From an uncultured Actinomycetes bacterium (GTDB taxonomy: Bacteria > Actinomycetota > Actinomycetes > S36-B12), in NCBI GenBank assembly GCA_903848435.1, contig CAINGG010000376.1:1-8776 (forward strand): a stretch of DNA of 8,776 nt. The letters run 5' to 3'. The stretch's first letter is position 1. Each line of letters opens with the position of its first letter. Made by a program: the position numbers and the translations under genes. Under the pieces are notes generated by a model that was not told where the DNA came from, made no database searches, and was given only the letters and a program-made list of their open reading frames with translations. This document shows, one piece after another, positions 6,465 to 8,776 of this stretch.

Positions 6465-7273
6465 GCCACCTCGATCGCATCGCCGCGCTGCTGGTCAAGG
6501 CCGAGCGCAGCGACAACGTCCACGAGGCCGAGGCCTACCTCGCCAAGGCCCAGGCGCTGGCGACCCAGGCGAGTGTCGATCTTGCCGTCGCCCGGGCCCT
6601 GACCGCACGGCGTGAGGCGCGCGAGCAGCCGGTGAGCGTCACCATCACGATCGGCGAGCGCGGCAAGCGGGCCAACACCCACCTGGTGAGCCTCTTCGTC
6701 GTCGTCGGCCAGTGCAACTCGCTGCAGATCGACATCGCCCACAACTCCACCTACGTCATCGCCTACGGCATGCCCTCCGATATCGAGCTCGTCGAGGCGC
6801 TCTTCGGATCGCTGGCCACCCAGATGACCGCGTCGGCCACGTCGTGGCTGGCCATCGGCGAATGGCGCGGCGACACCTACATCTCCCGCGATGGCTGGCG
6901 CAAGGAGCACACGGCGCAGACGGCACGTGCAGCCTTCTACCGTGCCTTCATCGATCGCATCGGCGACCGCCTGCAGGAGGCACGCGAGGAAGTGCTCGCC
7001 GAGGCCGAGCGTCAGCGGGTGGAGATCCCGGCCGAGGTGTCCGGCTCGAAGGCCGTGGCCACCACGGGCGCACTCGTCCTGCGCGGCAAGGAGGCCGAGG
7101 TGCGCGCCTTCTATCGCCAGTCGTCGAGCGCGCGCGGCCGCTGGTCGGGCTACTCCGGCGGGGTCAGCCGGCGCGGTGGCAGTGCTTCTCGGGCTGGTCG
7201 CGATGCGGCGGCGCGGGCTCGCTTGACCAGCGCGAAGGGGATCTCGGGCAAGGGCCCCGGCCTGTCGGCCTAG
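6461..7273 (+). CDS. DUF2786-domain protein with basic C-terminal tail
   Basis: A 270-residue protein of unknown function. Residues 3-43 (LDRIAALLVKAERS...EAEAYLAKAQALATQASVD) match the DUF2786 helical repeat, which is found in phage, archaeal and actinobacterial proteins. Residues 58-185 form a second conserved-looking region with NTHLVSLFVVVGQCNSLQI and a long amphipathic helix (152-188), matching the domain that usually follows DUF2786. The last 45 residues are Gly/Ser/Arg/Lys-rich without hydrophobic positions, so probably disordered and able to contact nucleic acid (inference). There is no signal peptide or membrane segment. The gene overlaps the HExxH gene by 4 nt (ATGA) and is probably expressed only with it, suggesting a shared complex or pathway, perhaps with this protein as partner or substrate of the protease. 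Its TAG stop shares bases with the converging P450 stop. Confidence 0.85.
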   Translation: MSHLDRIAALLVKAERSDNVHEAEAYLAKAQALATQASVDLAVARALTARREAREQPVSVTITIGERGKRANTHLVSLFVVVGQCNSLQIDIAHNSTYVIAYGMPSDIELVEALFGSLATQMTASATSWLAIGEWRGDTYISRDGWRKEHTAQTARAAFYRAFIDRIGDRLQEAREEVLAEAERQRVEIPAEVSGSKAVATTGALVLRGKEAEVRAFYRQSSSARGRWSGYSGGVSRRGGSASRAGRDAAARARLTSAKGISGKGPGLSA

Positions 7274-8763
7274 CGCCGGCGCAGCACCATGGGCATGCCG
7301 TCCTTGCTGCGCAAGGTGACGGCGGGCACCACGGAGATGTCGGCGCCGGGCACGAGTTCGGGACGCCAGCGCTGAGCCAGGGTCGCCAGGATCATCGTTG
7401 CCTCGGTCCACGCGAACTGCTCGCCGATGCACCGGCGATTGCCCCAGCCGAAGGGGAACCACGCACCGCGCGGCTGGCCGGGTGCCTCCTCGCTGAACGA
7501 TCCCGATGAGTCGATCCAGCGCTCGGGCATGAAGGCCAGTGACGACTCCCACCAGCGGGGGCTGCGGTGCAGGGCGAATTGGCTGATGAGGGTGATCGAG
7601 CCGGAGGGAAGCGTCCAGCCGTCCACCTCGACGTCGGTGAGCAGGCGACGGCCCTGGATCCAGGCGGGCGGGTAGAGGCGAATGGCCTCGGCGACGATCG
7701 CGCGCGTACGCGGCAGCGCCGCCATGTCCTCCATCGACGGGGCACGACCGCCGAGCACGGTGTCGACCTCCTCGTGGAGCCAGTCGGCGGCGGCCGGGTT
7801 CTGCGCCAGCAGCATCCACGTCCAGGTCATCGTCATCGCGGTGGTCTCGTGCCCGGCCAGGATCAAGGTCATCGCCTCGTCGCGCACCTGGGCGTCATCG
7901 AACCCCCTTCGGCGCGGCGGGTCGGCAGAGCCGCCCATGTCGGGCTCGTCATCTTCCTCAGCGGCGATCAGCATGCTCAGCATGTCGCCCGTGTCTCCCT
8001 TGGCCCGGTGCTGCTCGATCACTCGATCGACGATGCGATCGATGCGGGCGAACGATGCGAGCGCTCGCTGGCGTGCGGGCACGGGCACGCGCAGTGCATT
8101 GGGCCCGAGCACGAGATAGCGGCCCATGCCCAGCAACAGCCCGGCGAGTGCGTCGCCGATCTCATGGGCGTCGCCGCTGAGGTCGGCACCGAATAGCGTG
8201 CGGCCGACGATCCCGAGGGTGAGCGTCGACATGTCGGACTGCATGTCGAGGGCTTGCCCGTCCTGCCACGTCGTCTCGTGCTCGAGGCTCAGGTCGACCA
8301 TGTCGGTGGCGTAGCCCGCCATGCGGTCGCGGTGAAAGGCCGGCTGCACCAGGCGCCGGTTGCGCAGGTGCACGTCGCCCTCGCTGGTGAGCAGGCCGTT
8401 GCCGAGCACGGCCTTGGTGCCCTGCAGGCCGCGGCCCTTCATGGTCTCGCGGCCGTGGCCGATGTAAACGTCGACGATGGCGTCGGGGGAGTTCAAGGCG
8501 TAGGTGTGCTCGCCGATGAGCTTGAAGTAGGCGAGCGTGGGGTAGTTGCGCTCAAGGTCAACCATGAACCACGGGGCGTTGTCGCCGAAGATGAAGCTGC
8601 GCAGGAGCCGCGCTCCGGACGGCCCAGGCGGCCGCGCGATGTCGCGGCGCCGATCCTTCGGGATGGGAATGTCGCTGTGCCCGATGCGGGCGAGGGCGAT
8701 GCGGGCGGTCTCACGCAGGTCGATGGGGGGCTCGACGGTGGAGGTCACGCCCCCAGTCTGCAT
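7270..8763 (-). CDS. Cytochrome P450 monooxygenase
   Basis: A 497-residue haem-thiolate monooxygenase without a fused reductase; it would need separate ferredoxin and reductase partners not encoded here. Elements in order: proline-rich RPPGPSG (44-50); a C-helix HLRNRR region (132-137); I-helix oxygen-activation motif AGHETT (303-308); K-helix E359-x-x-R362; PERW (413-416); and the haem loop FGWGNRRCIG (438-447) with axial C445. All key residues are intact. The long form, the PPGP hinge and the AGHETT motif resemble the eukaryote-like (CYP102/CYP4-type) bacterial class rather than the roughly 400-residue camphor-type class, suggesting a fatty-acid, terpenoid or other lipophilic substrate (inference). 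An acidic, Pro/Arg-rich insert (269-286) precedes the I helix. ATG 8763 is used, but GTG 8748 (residue 6) is equally possible; only 13 bases lie upstream, so the promoter cannot be judged. Converges on the DUF2786 gene. Confidence 0.93.
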   Translation of the reverse strand: MQTGGVTSTVEPPIDLRETARIALARIGHSDIPIPKDRRRDIARPPGPSGARLLRSFIFGDNAPWFMVDLERNYPTLAYFKLIGEHTYALNSPDAIVDVYIGHGRETMKGRGLQGTKAVLGNGLLTSEGDVHLRNRRLVQPAFHRDRMAGYATDMVDLSLEHETTWQDGQALDMQSDMSTLTLGIVGRTLFGADLSGDAHEIGDALAGLLLGMGRYLVLGPNALRVPVPARQRALASFARIDRIVDRVIEQHRAKGDTGDMLSMLIAAEEDDEPDMGGSADPPRRRGFDDAQVRDEAMTLILAGHETTAMTMTWTWMLLAQNPAAADWLHEEVDTVLGGRAPSMEDMAALPRTRAIVAEAIRLYPPAWIQGRRLLTDVEVDGWTLPSGSITLISQFALHRSPRWWESSLAFMPERWIDSSGSFSEEAPGQPRGAWFPFGWGNRRCIGEQFAWTEATMILATLAQRWRPELVPGADISVVPAVTLRSKDGMPMVLRRR

Positions 8764-8776
8764 GGGCGGTCGGTCG

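Noticed and set aside
7273..7282. GCGCCGGCGC palindrome after the DUF2786 stop as a terminator
   Set aside because: It has no loop and no T-tract, and it encodes the C-terminal Arg-Arg-Arg of the P450.
6179..7819. Open frame of 546 codons on the minus strand opposite the protease and DUF2786 genes
   Set aside because: It runs through the convergent stop region into the P450 gene in the wrong frame and shows no domain.

Overview
This high-GC window (about two-thirds G+C or more, judged by eye) looks like an Actinomycetota chromosome. Four things suggest this: strong G/C bias at third codon positions; an AAA+ ATPase/VWA gene pair that, from memory, resembles Mycobacterium tuberculosis Rv0958/Rv0959; a small HExxH protein next to a DUF2786 protein, a pairing typical of actinobacteria; and promoter-like TANNNT elements placed so close to start codons that leaderless transcripts are likely. 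The genus cannot be named from sequence alone. The window contains only protein-coding genes. I see no RNA gene, mobile element, CRISPR array, attachment site or origin.

Layout. The left half is a minus-strand operon read from right to left. A MoxR/Mg-chelatase-type AAA+ ATPase (4561-3125) overlaps by 4 nt a VWA-domain protein with a long helical N-terminal region (3128-1164). Six nt after that gene's stop an MFS transporter begins (1157 to the window edge), where it is cut off just before its C terminus. On the plus strand, 19 bp from the ATPase start, a stand-alone FIST sensory protein starts (4581-5867). After a 63-nt gap holding a recognisable promoter comes a two-gene plus-strand unit: a SprT-like HExxH putative metalloprotease (5931-6464) and a DUF2786 protein (6461-7273), overlapping by 4 nt. 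The right end is a cytochrome P450 on the minus strand (8763-7270). It converges on the DUF2786 gene so tightly that both stop codons lie in one CTAG.

How the parts may work together. AAA+ ATPase plus VWA protein is a known arrangement for ATP-driven remodelling or cofactor/metal insertion (MoxR-VWA and Mg-chelatase I-D systems). The client here is unknown. FIST_N/FIST_C domains are predicted small-ligand sensors, and this one has no output domain. Its divergent promoter is effectively shared with the ATPase/VWA/MFS operon, so co-regulation is plausible.

The most interesting non-coding signal is a 13-bp dyad, TGAC-N5-GTCA. By eye it occurs exactly twice in the window: between the divergent ATPase and FIST starts, and over the -35 region of the metalloprotease/DUF2786 unit. 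These are the only two intergenic regions that could hold promoters. It is a candidate operator linking the three transcription units. Beyond this, the uncharacterised but conserved metalloprotease/DUF2786 pair is the part of the window most likely to hide an undescribed function.
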